Origin: Robertkochia flava
GTDB taxonomy: Bacteria; Bacteroidota; Bacteroidia; Flavobacteriales; Flavobacteriaceae
NCBI RefSeq assembly: GCF_020166515.1
Contig: NZ_JAINZT010000006.1
Coordinates: 372,001-436,000, forward strand
Direction of reading: 5' to 3'
DNA length: 64,000 nt
Within the stretch, counting starts at the first letter, position 1. The number at the start of each line of letters is the position of its first letter. The notes below the pieces were generated by a model, which did not search any database, was not told where the DNA came from, and worked only from the letters and a program-made list of their open reading frames with translations. The translations under genes were made by a program, and so were the position numbers. Below, piece after piece: positions 1 to 8,282 of this stretch.

Positions 1-1601
1 GGTAAGCCCCCTGCACACATATAGGCATCACCAATGGTTTTTATCTTTTCCAGACCGTACTTTTCTATGATGGCGTCAAATTTGGAGAAAAAGTGATCTA
101 CATTTTTAACCAATTCTTCCGGGCTCATAGTTTCCGAGGTTTTGGTAAATCCCACAAAGTCTGTAAACATCACGGTGACCGATTCAAACCGTTTTGCCTC
201 TACTCTTCCCTTTTGCTTGAGCTCCTGGGCAGTTTCCTCCGGAAGGATATTGAGCAACAGGTTGTCTGAGCGTTCCTTCTCTTCGTTAATCAGGTTATTG
301 GCGCGTTTAATGAACTTATACCGATTGAACATACCAAGTGCAAGCATTAGCAGCAAGACCGCTACTGCCACCGTGGCCAGGGTCACACTTTTCTGACGTT
401 TTTGCTGTAGTTCGGTAATCTCCGTCTCCCGTTCCAGCAGCTCTATTTTGCTTTCCTTCTTTTCGAGGTCAAAATTTAACTGGGCATACCGGATCTTATC
501 ATTCGCTTTGATGTTAAAAATAGAATCCTTGAACCGGAGGTAGTTTTTATGGCTTTCCAGGGCCTTATCGTATTGCCCGAGGTATTCATAAGCCTTAAAG
601 AGCTCGAAGTATACATCCCTTTCCGATTGAACCAGATCAGCGGCATCGCTGATCATCAATGCCTCCTGAAGGTAATCCAGGCCCCTGTTCGAGTTGGCCG
701 TTTTAATGTAGGTACTGCCTAATTTACTGAGTCCCTCCACCAATTCCCTGTCTGACCTCCATTGCTTTGCTGACTCTATAGACTTTAAATAAAATTCCCT
801 GGCCTTATCCATATTACCAAGACCTTCATAGGCCTCCCCCACACTAAGGAGCGTTTCTGCATAAAAGTTTGTTCCTTCATCAAGCGGCAACAACTTCTCA
901 TACTGCTCCAGGGCTGCCTCGTAATTTTCATTGATCAGATTATATTCTGCCATCCCGGCATCATAGACGATTTGTAATTCCTCCATACCCTTAAATCCGG
1001 CATCCAGATATTCCCTGCTCCTTTTATAATACTCCATAGCCCTCTCGGGCTCCCCCATAAAGTTTCCATATACAGCTCCCAGGTTAAGCAGTACACTCAC
1101 GATACGAGTGGTATCCTTTCGCGCTTCGGCTTTGCGCAGTGCAGGTATTAAATAATCGATCGCAACGGGATCTCCTTCATTCAGAAACAACACTCCCAGA
1201 TTGGATTCCAGGTTGGCAATCCCCAGCGTGTTACCCAGGCGTTTGTAAATCTCCAGGGATTCCAGGGTATAGCGGATGGCATCGTACATGTTGGATTGAT
1301 TACCATAACTTATCCCCTGGAATTTCAGGGCCTCGGCCTCCCCACTGAGGTATCCGGCATTCCTGGCCAGGTCAATCGCTTCCTGAAGGGTATTGTGTGC
1401 TTTATCAAATTCCCCGGAATTCGTATAAAAAGACCCCAGGGCGTTTAAAGCATCCACCTTTAAACTATCGTTTTTAGCAGATGCCACCGCTTCCGCAAGA
1501 TCCTTTTCATCAGATTCCTGACCGTAAGAGTTTATGGGAAGGTGTAGCCCGGTCAGGCCAAGGAGAATCACGAATAGTACATAATAAAGGGCTTTCTTCA
1601 T
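1..1601 (-). CDS. TPR-containing adenylate cyclase (class III), 3' end outside window
   Basis: The gene starts with ATG at 1601 and runs off the left edge (533 codons visible). Order of parts: signal peptide (MKKALYYVLFVILLGLTG), about 350 residues of tetratricopeptide repeats, a coiled-coil stretch rich in E/K, one membrane segment (TLATVAVAVLLLMLALGMF), then the start of a class III cyclase domain with the metal-binding FTDFVGFT motif and KIKTIGDAYM. The lysine in KIKTIG favours ATP over GTP as substrate, so cAMP production is likely. The TPRs would lie in the periplasm and the catalytic domain in the cytosol. It starts 8 bases after the stop of the upstream subtilase gene, so the two are probably cotranscribed. 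The substrate call is inference from the visible half of the domain. Confidence 0.85.
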   Translation of the reverse strand, partial: MKKALYYVLFVILLGLTGLHLPINSYGQESDEKDLAEAVASAKNDSLKVDALNALGSFYTNSGEFDKAHNTLQEAIDLARNAGYLSGEAEALKFQGISYGNQSNMYDAIRYTLESLEIYKRLGNTLGIANLESNLGVLFLNEGDPVAIDYLIPALRKAEARKDTTRIVSVLLNLGAVYGNFMGEPERAMEYYKRSREYLDAGFKGMEELQIVYDAGMAEYNLINENYEAALEQYEKLLPLDEGTNFYAETLLSVGEAYEGLGNMDKAREFYLKSIESAKQWRSDRELVEGLSKLGSTYIKTANSNRGLDYLQEALMISDAADLVQSERDVYFELFKAYEYLGQYDKALESHKNYLRFKDSIFNIKANDKIRYAQLNFDLEKKESKIELLERETEITELQQKRQKSVTLATVAVAVLLLMLALGMFNRYKFIKRANNLINEEKERSDNLLLNILPEETAQELKQKGRVEAKRFESVTVMFTDFVGFTKTSETMSPEELVKNVDHFFSKFDAIIEKYGLEKIKTIGDAYMCAGGL

Positions 1602-1609
1602 AAGATTAT

Positions 1610-4600
1610 TTATTGTTTGACAACCTTAATTACCTTCTCCTCCAGGGTAGTTACCACCTTAAGCATATAGATCCCCGCAGAAAGGTCATCGGTAACGATA
1701 CGTTGCTGCACCCCTGTACCACTCTCTCCGGTGATACGTTCATAGATGACCCTTCCCATAATATCATACAGCTGAAGGGTACGAACAGCGCCCTGGCCGG
1801 GATGGATGATCAGCGCTTCAGCTACGGGATTGGGATAGGCCGTGATCGCGGTTACCGGAGAAAGGGAGAACTCCGACACCCCCTGGGTACCGGCAGTTAT
1901 GGTCGCGTCCTTTAGGCTAAGGGATGTAGTAATGGTTTCGATATCTTTTGCTGAGCATTTTTTACTGTCCAGGGTAGACTCCGATCCTGTTGAAGAAGGA
2001 TTACAACTGCCAAAGGTGCACACATTCCAGGTCATGGGCTTGCCATCAAAGGGGATTTGCACATAGTGCTCCCCGGGTAAAAATTCGGTCGGTAAATTGT
2101 TGACATACATGCCTTCTGCCTCGATGTAATTATCATTTTCAAACAAATAAAGCGGGAATTCATTTGGGTTTACGTAGCGAAAATTGGCGATATAGGTATA
2201 CCCATCCGCAGCGGCATTCGGATTCAATTGCACGCAATCCAGGTAGGTTCTGATCTTACTCCCATCTGTCGGATTTACATACAATACCCCGGGAGAAGTG
2301 TTTTCAATAAGATAATTCTGCGGAGCCTCTATACTAATATAAAACACCCCGAAATCACCCTGCTCATAAGTCATTCCCGAAGCATCAGCAAAGGTAAACT
2401 CAACCCCGTTGGGGAACACATCGGCCTCCGCTTCTCCATATTCATAACCTGCAATGCTATATTCGATCTGTGCAGGGTCAATTTGCGATCCCTGTTCTAC
2501 AATCAGGTCGCCTGTGGTTACTGAAAGGGTCGCCGGGTTCATAACAAGACGACTCAGATCGTAAATGACGTTAAAATTGGTTGCAATAGGGTGCAATAAC
2601 ACCCCGGGGTAGGTATAATGTCTTCCCTCTTCAGTAGTGGTAACCCCGAGGCCTGTAATGAGGTTCAGGGCATATAATTTCTGAACCGCACGGTCTTCGG
2701 AATCTGTGGAAAGATCGGTCTCGTCGATAATGGTGAATGTCTTTGCGTAAATCCCATCATCATCTTCGTCGCCAAAACTGGTCTCATTAAGTACCGTACG
2801 GAAACGGTTGGTTATGGAAGGGTCTTCCACATCGGCGAGGCCATCAAAGAAATCCTGTCCGTTTAACACGGTTCGGAAACGGTTTAAAACAGTTCGGAAA
2901 CGGTTGGTAACCGGGTCGGTGGCATTGATATAATCTTCGAAATGGTCCATTTCCAGATCGATCACATCCATTCCATTCAGAACGGTACGGAACCGGTTCT
3001 GTATGGTATTCTCGGATACCATCCATGCATTGTTATTTAATAAGCTCAGGATATCCTCCCCGTTAAGTACCGTGCGAAACCTGTTCAACAAGGCGAAGGT
3101 ATTCTCCTCAAAATAACCGGAAGCATGAGCCGAGGCTACTAATTCCCGAAGGACTGGTTCGTTTAAAATGGGCGTATTCTCCGTGTCGTCAAAGATATAC
3201 TCCATTTCCAGGTCGATAAGGTCCCCATAGGTATAGGTGGCAGGCAGGGGCTTAATGGTCAGTCCTCTCTTGGTTACCGTAAATACGGAGGATTTAAAAT
3301 TAACAATGTATTCTTCCAGAACGGCCGGTTCAGGATCTTCCGTAAACTCAGGAATAACGGTATACGAGCGCACATCGGGATAGGGGGCCACTGCGGGGGT
3401 GCTGAATGTTATTTCGGGCAGGCCTGTATCGGCATAAGTCGTACCTTCAGGCAATCCCTTTACGGTATATTCAAACTCGTAGGGTTGCCCGTATACTATT
3501 TCAAGGGGTTGAGCCTCTATGGTGATCGCTCTGCGATCTTCCAGCAGGTCTTCCTCATTAGAGGTCACGATCTCTGTTCCGGCCTGGGAAACAGGTTCTA
3601 CGGTAACATATATAATTCCGGCACCTTCGAATTCAGGCACATTCACCACGATCTCCGTATCGCTAATACTAACTACCTCAAGCAAAGTTCCATTCAGGAA
3701 AACCTGGGAAGAGGAATTGAAGTTTTGTCCCTTTATGGATAGTTGAAAGGCCTCCGAACTTGGAATAACATCTACCGGAGGGTCCAGCGATTCGATCACA
3801 GGCGCCCTGGCTGCCAGGCTGGCTACCGTACTTTCAACATCGATGAATCCCGCACCGGTTTGATCCGGATTTCCTGCAGGAAGCGCAAATTGACGGTAGA
3901 GTTCAAAAACGGAGGATACCGTACCGGAGGCCATGGCCTGGGCTGAAGCACTTGTGCTGTTCCCGGTCCAGATGTCATATGCCGGTTTAAGTAAAGCGAT
4001 GGCCCCCATAACATGCGGGGCAGCCGCGGAGGTTCCGAAAAAGCGTTCGAACCCTTCCACAGCCGTGCTCACGCCATCCGGGGCAGCAATATCCGGATAT
4101 ACCGCAGATGAATTGCTTATGACCCCTCCATAACTGGAATACGACCGGGGTAAGGCGCTTCCGGATTCAAAGGCATTAACCGCCCCGACGGTGATCACCT
4201 CATTAATGGATGCATGCCCGCTAATGGTGGGCGCCCCTCCATACTCGAGAAATTCGAGGCCCTGGTACCGGAATGCGATTACCCGGAAAGGCACCTGAGG
4301 GGTCAGGGCTCCTTGTTCACTTACGATCATAAGATTCGCCTCCCCTTCTTCAGTCACAGAAAAGGTCATGATCTCCAGGGCATCCCTGCCCAGGCTAAAG
4401 CTGTTGTTTCCTACCAGAAGCCTGCCCAGGTCGTCTACCACATACATGTCCAGATCGCTCTCGGCCCCGGTCTGATTGTTGGTCGATGCAAATTCCTGGT
4501 CCCATTGAAAGGCCAGCAGGTATACCCCGGGCTGCACCCGGAATCGCAACAGGTAATCTTCACTCCCGTCGGGATTGGTTCCAAAAACATGGGCCCGTTC

Positions 4601-6019
4601 CTGTGGATCCAACTGGAAATTATTCACAGGAACCTGGGAACTCGGTGTAAAGGCCCCGGTAAAGGATTTATCGATAAAATTCCCTGCGGCCGATACAAAA
4701 TACCTGTCTCCCTTATCCAGAAAATCACGTATGGCCTGACCTGCAGGGCCATCGCCGTCAAATTCTTCATCTACAAAGGTGATGTCATCGCCAATAAGAT
4801 CAACTCCCTGAGCACTTAACCGATCTACCGCATAACCGAATACCTGGTCGGTAATGGCATAGTGGAAAGCCAGTTTACTGGCAGGGGCCACATCGTGAAT
4901 GATCTGAAGCATGGCCCGCCCTTCGTCCGTACCTCCCAATCCGGGGTAATCTTCCAAAAGCGTGACCCGCTCTGAATACCCGTTGGGATTATCCGGCCCG
5001 GGAAGGTCTCCGCTGGCCTCATCAAAAAGGGCATTAGAACCGGTTGGGGAAGGAAGTTTATCGAAACTATCGGATATTACTCCAACCGAAAAACCAAAAC
5101 CATCGAGAAACCTGGCCTCTCCATCTACAACCGTACCAAAGGATTTCCGAACGGCAAGGGACCCCTGGAGCGAATCTCCTTCAGAAAAAGCCACCCCCTG
5201 TAACCCGTTCTGTTCAAAAAGGGGCACATAATTGGTCCTGACAAAATTGATAATATCGGGATAGTTGTTCAATTCCAGCAATCGCCCTACCGGGACAAAA
5301 CAATCGACAGAAGAAAAGGCTTCGTCTATCAACACCTGGGGGTCTATCAGAAAATCTCCCGATGCATTATTTAATCCGAAGGTATTTTGAAGCAGGTTGA
5401 TCAATGCAACCAATTGGCCGGGGTTCGGAATCACCTCTACCAGCAGATCATTTTCCTTTAACTGGTAGATAATATCCGAAGGCTGTTCCCCCTCATTCCC
5501 GGTGGCAAGAGCATAGGAAGAAGGATCCAGCAGACCACTGGTTTTTCCGTTTTCGGCATAGACCGGGAAGATAAAATTGGTCTCCTCAACATCCTGACAA
5601 AACGAAGCACTGGAATTTGCCTCTACAACAATCTCATTACCACTCGGATAGGTGATTATCCAGGTAACGGTTTCGCCTTCAGAAAAGACCAAACTGAATG
5701 CTTTTTTATGAATTCCAGGTTTAAAATTGGTAATCCCCTGCATATTCCGTTTCCCCTTCTCAAACTTCACCAGGCTCTGTTCAGGCCTTAGGCTCACTTC
5801 GCGCCGCTGCGGATTCTCATAGGTGAAATTGGCCTGGTATAATCCATTTCCAATATCCTGAACACATGCGCGCGCACCGATATCATTTTTACCCTGGGCA
5901 AACAGAGAAGGTCCCGAAAGGATGAGTACAAAGAGAAGAATTAAAGAATAAACAGAGGTATGGAGGAAAGATGTTTTGAGAAAAGCACCTGAAAAGGTAC
6001 TGTGGTAGTTATTCTTCAT
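1610..6019 (-). CDS. Secreted subtilase-like protein with IPT/MBG-type domains, NRFRTVLN repeats and T9SS sorting domain
   Basis: 1469 residues. An N-terminal hydrophobic signal (about 22-42, ending SLFAQ) is followed by an unassigned domain, then an S8/S53-like peptidase core at about 305-700: VISDSFD (D317), DEGRAM (E366) with IIHDVAP (H375), SAAGN (N447) and FGTSAAAPH (S664). The usual HGT histidine motif is missing. An IPT/TIG-like domain (about 740-825) and MBG-like beta domains follow, with five NRFRTVLN copies at residues 979-1078. The last 80 residues look like a type A type IX secretion sorting domain (AYPNP, LYDIMGR, LSAGIYMLKV, EKVIKVVKQ). It is probably exported by type IX secretion and held at or released from the cell surface. 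The cyclase gene follows 8 bases downstream. Family is clear; protease activity and substrate are not. Confidence 0.85.
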   Translation of the reverse strand: MKNNYHSTFSGAFLKTSFLHTSVYSLILLFVLILSGPSLFAQGKNDIGARACVQDIGNGLYQANFTYENPQRREVSLRPEQSLVKFEKGKRNMQGITNFKPGIHKKAFSLVFSEGETVTWIITYPSGNEIVVEANSSASFCQDVEETNFIFPVYAENGKTSGLLDPSSYALATGNEGEQPSDIIYQLKENDLLVEVIPNPGQLVALINLLQNTFGLNNASGDFLIDPQVLIDEAFSSVDCFVPVGRLLELNNYPDIINFVRTNYVPLFEQNGLQGVAFSEGDSLQGSLAVRKSFGTVVDGEARFLDGFGFSVGVISDSFDKLPSPTGSNALFDEASGDLPGPDNPNGYSERVTLLEDYPGLGGTDEGRAMLQIIHDVAPASKLAFHYAITDQVFGYAVDRLSAQGVDLIGDDITFVDEEFDGDGPAGQAIRDFLDKGDRYFVSAAGNFIDKSFTGAFTPSSQVPVNNFQLDPQERAHVFGTNPDGSEDYLLRFRVQPGVYLLAFQWDQEFASTNNQTGAESDLDMYVVDDLGRLLVGNNSFSLGRDALEIMTFSVTEEGEANLMIVSEQGALTPQVPFRVIAFRYQGLEFLEYGGAPTISGHASINEVITVGAVNAFESGSALPRSYSSYGGVISNSSAVYPDIAAPDGVSTAVEGFERFFGTSAAAPHVMGAIALLKPAYDIWTGNSTSASAQAMASGTVSSVFELYRQFALPAGNPDQTGAGFIDVESTVASLAARAPVIESLDPPVDVIPSSEAFQLSIKGQNFNSSSQVFLNGTLLEVVSISDTEIVVNVPEFEGAGIIYVTVEPVSQAGTEIVTSNEEDLLEDRRAITIEAQPLEIVYGQPYEFEYTVKGLPEGTTYADTGLPEITFSTPAVAPYPDVRSYTVIPEFTEDPEPAVLEEYIVNFKSSVFTVTKRGLTIKPLPATYTYGDLIDLEMEYIFDDTENTPILNEPVLRELVASAHASGYFEENTFALLNRFRTVLNGEDILSLLNNNAWMVSENTIQNRFRTVLNGMDVIDLEMDHFEDYINATDPVTNRFRTVLNRFRTVLNGQDFFDGLADVEDPSITNRFRTVLNETSFGDEDDDGIYAKTFTIIDETDLSTDSEDRAVQKLYALNLITGLGVTTTEEGRHYTYPGVLLHPIATNFNVIYDLSRLVMNPATLSVTTGDLIVEQGSQIDPAQIEYSIAGYEYGEAEADVFPNGVEFTFADASGMTYEQGDFGVFYISIEAPQNYLIENTSPGVLYVNPTDGSKIRTYLDCVQLNPNAAADGYTYIANFRYVNPNEFPLYLFENDNYIEAEGMYVNNLPTEFLPGEHYVQIPFDGKPMTWNVCTFGSCNPSSTGSESTLDSKKCSAKDIETITTSLSLKDATITAGTQGVSEFSLSPVTAITAYPNPVAEALIIHPGQGAVRTLQLYDIMGRVIYERITGESGTGVQQRIVTDDLSAGIYMLKVVTTLEEKVIKVVKQ
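2786..3085 (-). repeat. Five in-frame NRFRTVLN octapeptide repeats
   Basis: Inside the subtilase gene, the 24-base unit for NRFRTVLN occurs at 3062-3085, 2975-2998, 2882-2905, 2861-2884 and 2786-2809. The third and fourth overlap by one codon, giving NRFRTVLNRFRTVLN. Copies differ at silent positions (AAC/AAT, CGT/CGG/AGG, TTA/CTT/CTG), while all eight residues are identical. The distances between copies are 21-93 bases, all multiples of three. The residues between copies are acidic and not repeated. Confidence 0.9.
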
Positions 6020-6257
6020 TTTGGTCGGTTTTTTAGAAAAGCAGCTTAAATTCTGAAAATTTCCCGCTCAATTTGGCGTATTCCCAGAGGGAAACATCAG
6101 CAGATTCAGGACTAAAAACCAACACAAATAACGTTACTCAAAGTACTGACATGGAGACTGTTAAAGATAGTGATTTGACTCGATTAAGGTTAAAAAATAA
6201 GAGCAACAACAAGTTATACACCCTTAACAACCTCTTGCACAGGTACGGGGCGGGGTA

Positions 6258-6287
6258 TTGCGGTGTAAAACCTATTTCTTATTTTTA
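6258..6287 (+). promoter_or_regulatory. Candidate promoter for xerD
   Basis: TTG (6258-6260), 19 bases, then TATTTTTA (6280-6287), seven of eight matches counted on the Bacteroidota -7 consensus TAnnTTTG. The ATG follows after only four bases, so transcription would begin at or next to the start codon. Confidence 0.4.
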
Positions 6288-6291
6288 AATC

Positions 6292-7233
6292 ATGACCTGG
6301 GAAACCGCCTTGACCGACTATCAGAATTACCTGCGCCTGGAACGCGGTTTGTCTGATAATTCCATCAACAGTTATTTATCTGATCTTACCAAATTATCAG
6401 CGTATCTGGAAACTTTCTCCATTACAGACGGACCAGCGGAGATCGGAGCAGAACCCCTGCAACAGTATGTTTATGAGAAGGCGAGAACCTTAAAGCCCCG
6501 ATCCCAGGCCAGACTGGTCTCTTCCTTGAAAGGATTTTTTGGCTACCTCCAATTTGAAAAATACCGGGAAGACAACCCCACATCCCTGTTGGAAAGCCCA
6601 CGCCTGGGGCGCAAGCTACCCGAAACCCTCAGCTTCGAAGAGATCGTGATGATGATTGATCTCCTTAAAGGTAAGCGGGAGCGGCTGGACCTTAGCGGAA
6701 ATTTGCAACACCCTGATTACCATATTCTGCTGCGCAATGAGGCCATACTGGAAACCTTGTACAGTTGCGGCCTCAGGGTGAGTGAACTCACCCACCTGCG
6801 CCTCTCTGATCTTTTCTTTGAGGAAGGATTTGTACGCGTAAACGGAAAGGGAAACAAACAACGCTATGTGCCCGTGACCGGGGTCGCCGAACAATGCATT
6901 AGAAAATACCTGGAGTCCGGGAGGTCTCAGCTAACGATTGCAGACGGCCATGAAGACATTGTTTTTCTTAACCGGAGGGGCAAGCAGCTTACTCGCGCTA
7001 TGATCTTTACCGTGATCCGCCAAACTGCAGATCAGGCCAACATTAAAAAAAAGATCAGTCCGCATACTTTCCGGCATTCCTTTGCCACCCACCTTCTCAA
7101 GGGAGGAGCCGATCTCAGGGCCATACAACAAATGCTGGGCCATGAAAGCATTACCACCACAGAAATTTATATGCACCTGGATCGAAGTGATCTTAAGCGT
7201 AGCATCCTGAATTACCATCCAAGAAAAGACTGA
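6292..7233 (+). CDS. xerD: Site-specific tyrosine recombinase (XerD type)
   Basis: 313 residues. An N-terminal SAM-like core-binding domain (about 1-100, with DYQNYLRLERGLSDNSI) precedes the catalytic domain. The full active site is visible: R162 in CGLRVSEL, K186 or K189 in NGKGNKQR, H258 and R261 in SPHTFRHS, H284 in MLGHESI, and the nucleophile Y293 in EIYMHL. This is the usual length and architecture of XerC/XerD, which resolve chromosome dimers at dif during division. It stands alone, with no phage or transposon genes nearby, so a housekeeping role is more likely than that of an integrase. XerD rather than XerC is inferred from overall similarity to flavobacterial XerD. Confidence 0.88.
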   Translation: MTWETALTDYQNYLRLERGLSDNSINSYLSDLTKLSAYLETFSITDGPAEIGAEPLQQYVYEKARTLKPRSQARLVSSLKGFFGYLQFEKYREDNPTSLLESPRLGRKLPETLSFEEIVMMIDLLKGKRERLDLSGNLQHPDYHILLRNEAILETLYSCGLRVSELTHLRLSDLFFEEGFVRVNGKGNKQRYVPVTGVAEQCIRKYLESGRSQLTIADGHEDIVFLNRRGKQLTRAMIFTVIRQTADQANIKKKISPHTFRHSFATHLLKGGADLRAIQQMLGHESITTTEIYMHLDRSDLKRSILNYHPRKD

Positions 7234-7240
7234 TCGCTTT

Positions 7241-7269
7241 TTGCTTCGTCTCATTTTTTCTTAACTTCA
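7241..7269 (+). promoter_or_regulatory. Candidate promoter for the aldo/keto reductase operon
   Basis: TTG (7241-7243), an 18-base spacer and TAACTTCA (7262-7269), a partial match to TAnnTTTG. It lies just after the xerD stop and about 40 bases before the reductase ATG. Confidence 0.3.
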
Positions 7270-7308
7270 GGCATCCTTACTTGATCAAAAATCTGAAGAA
7301 AATAGCAT

Positions 7309-8256
7309 ATGAAAACAATTAGCCTGAATAACGATTTGGCCATCCCCGCCATAGGACTTGGCACCTGGAAATCTGCCCCTGGAGAAGTAGGAAAAGCAGT
7401 GGAGACGGCCATAGCTGCAGGTTACCGCCATATTGACTGTGCCGCGATCTACGGGAATGAAAAGGAAATTGGTGCAGCACTGAGCAAGGTTTTCAAACAA
7501 GGTCTGGTTAAAAGGGAAGACCTCTGGATTACCTCAAAACTTTGGAATAATGCCCACAGGAAAGCAGACGTTATTCCGGCACTGGAGCAAACCCTGAAAG
7601 ACCTGCAGCTGGAATACCTAGATCTCTACCTGATACACTGGCCGGTAGCCTTCAAACCCGATGTCGTAAACGCCTCCAGGGCAGAAGATTTTCTATCTCT
7701 TGAGCAGGCGCCTATTCAGGAAACCTGGGAAGCCATGGAAGAGGCCATGGAAAAAGGCCTTTGCAAAAGTATAGGAGTCTCCAATTTCAGTGTTAAAAAG
7801 CTAAAGGAGCTCCTGGAAAATTGTCGGGTTAAACCGGTGATGAACCAGGTGGAGCTGCACCCATACCTGGCGCAAAAGGAATTGCTTGACTTTTGTACCG
7901 ACCGGGGCATTGTGCTTACAGCCTACTCCCCTCTTGGCAGCGGAGACCGTCCCGAAGGTATGAAGAAGAACGACGAACCCAGCCTGCTGGAAAACCCTGT
8001 GGTAAAGGACATTGCCCATAAAAAAGGCTGTTCCCCTGCCCAGGTTCTCATAAGCTGGCATTTGCACCGCAATTGTGTGGTTATTCCTAAATCTACCCAT
8101 GCCGGAAGAATTCAGGACAACCTCAACAGCCAGGATATCGACCTCAACAAGGACGACATGAAAGCCCTGGCAAACTTAAATAAAGGGTATCGCTATGTTG
8201 ATGGTACATTTTTCGAGCTGGAAGGCAATACCTATTCGAATGTGTTCGACCAGTAA
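7309..8256 (+). CDS. Aldo/keto reductase
   Basis: 315 residues, a complete (alpha/beta)8 NAD(P)H-dependent carbonyl reductase. The catalytic tetrad is in place: D43 and Y48 in HIDCAAIYGNE, K77 in ITSKLWN and H110 in YLIHWP. The cofactor-binding segment VVIPKSTHAGRIQDN near the C-terminus is typical of NADPH-using members. No signal peptide, so cytosolic. The closest reading is the aldose/alcohol reductase branch (AKR1-like). It is followed after 26 bases by an alpha-glucosidase gene on the same strand, which suggests a shared transcript and a role in sugar metabolism, but the natural substrate cannot be read from sequence. Confidence 0.9.
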   Translation: MKTISLNNDLAIPAIGLGTWKSAPGEVGKAVETAIAAGYRHIDCAAIYGNEKEIGAALSKVFKQGLVKREDLWITSKLWNNAHRKADVIPALEQTLKDLQLEYLDLYLIHWPVAFKPDVVNASRAEDFLSLEQAPIQETWEAMEEAMEKGLCKSIGVSNFSVKKLKELLENCRVKPVMNQVELHPYLAQKELLDFCTDRGIVLTAYSPLGSGDRPEGMKKNDEPSLLENPVVKDIAHKKGCSPAQVLISWHLHRNCVVIPKSTHAGRIQDNLNSQDIDLNKDDMKALANLNKGYRYVDGTFFELEGNTYSNVFDQ

Positions 8257-8282
8257 ATCACCCAATATTCTAATTGCACAAC

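Noticed and set aside
4214-4819. 201-codon ORF antisense to the subtilase gene
   Set aside because: It is a shadow of a real gene with signal peptide, domains and sorting domain on the other strand; no family pattern in its own translation.
6073-6288. 71-codon ORF in front of xerD
   Set aside because: Low-complexity composition, no hydrophobic core, overlaps the promoter region of two divergent genes.
6292-7233. Phage or transposon integrase
   Set aside because: Length and motifs fit chromosomal XerD and no other mobile-element gene or attachment repeat is near.
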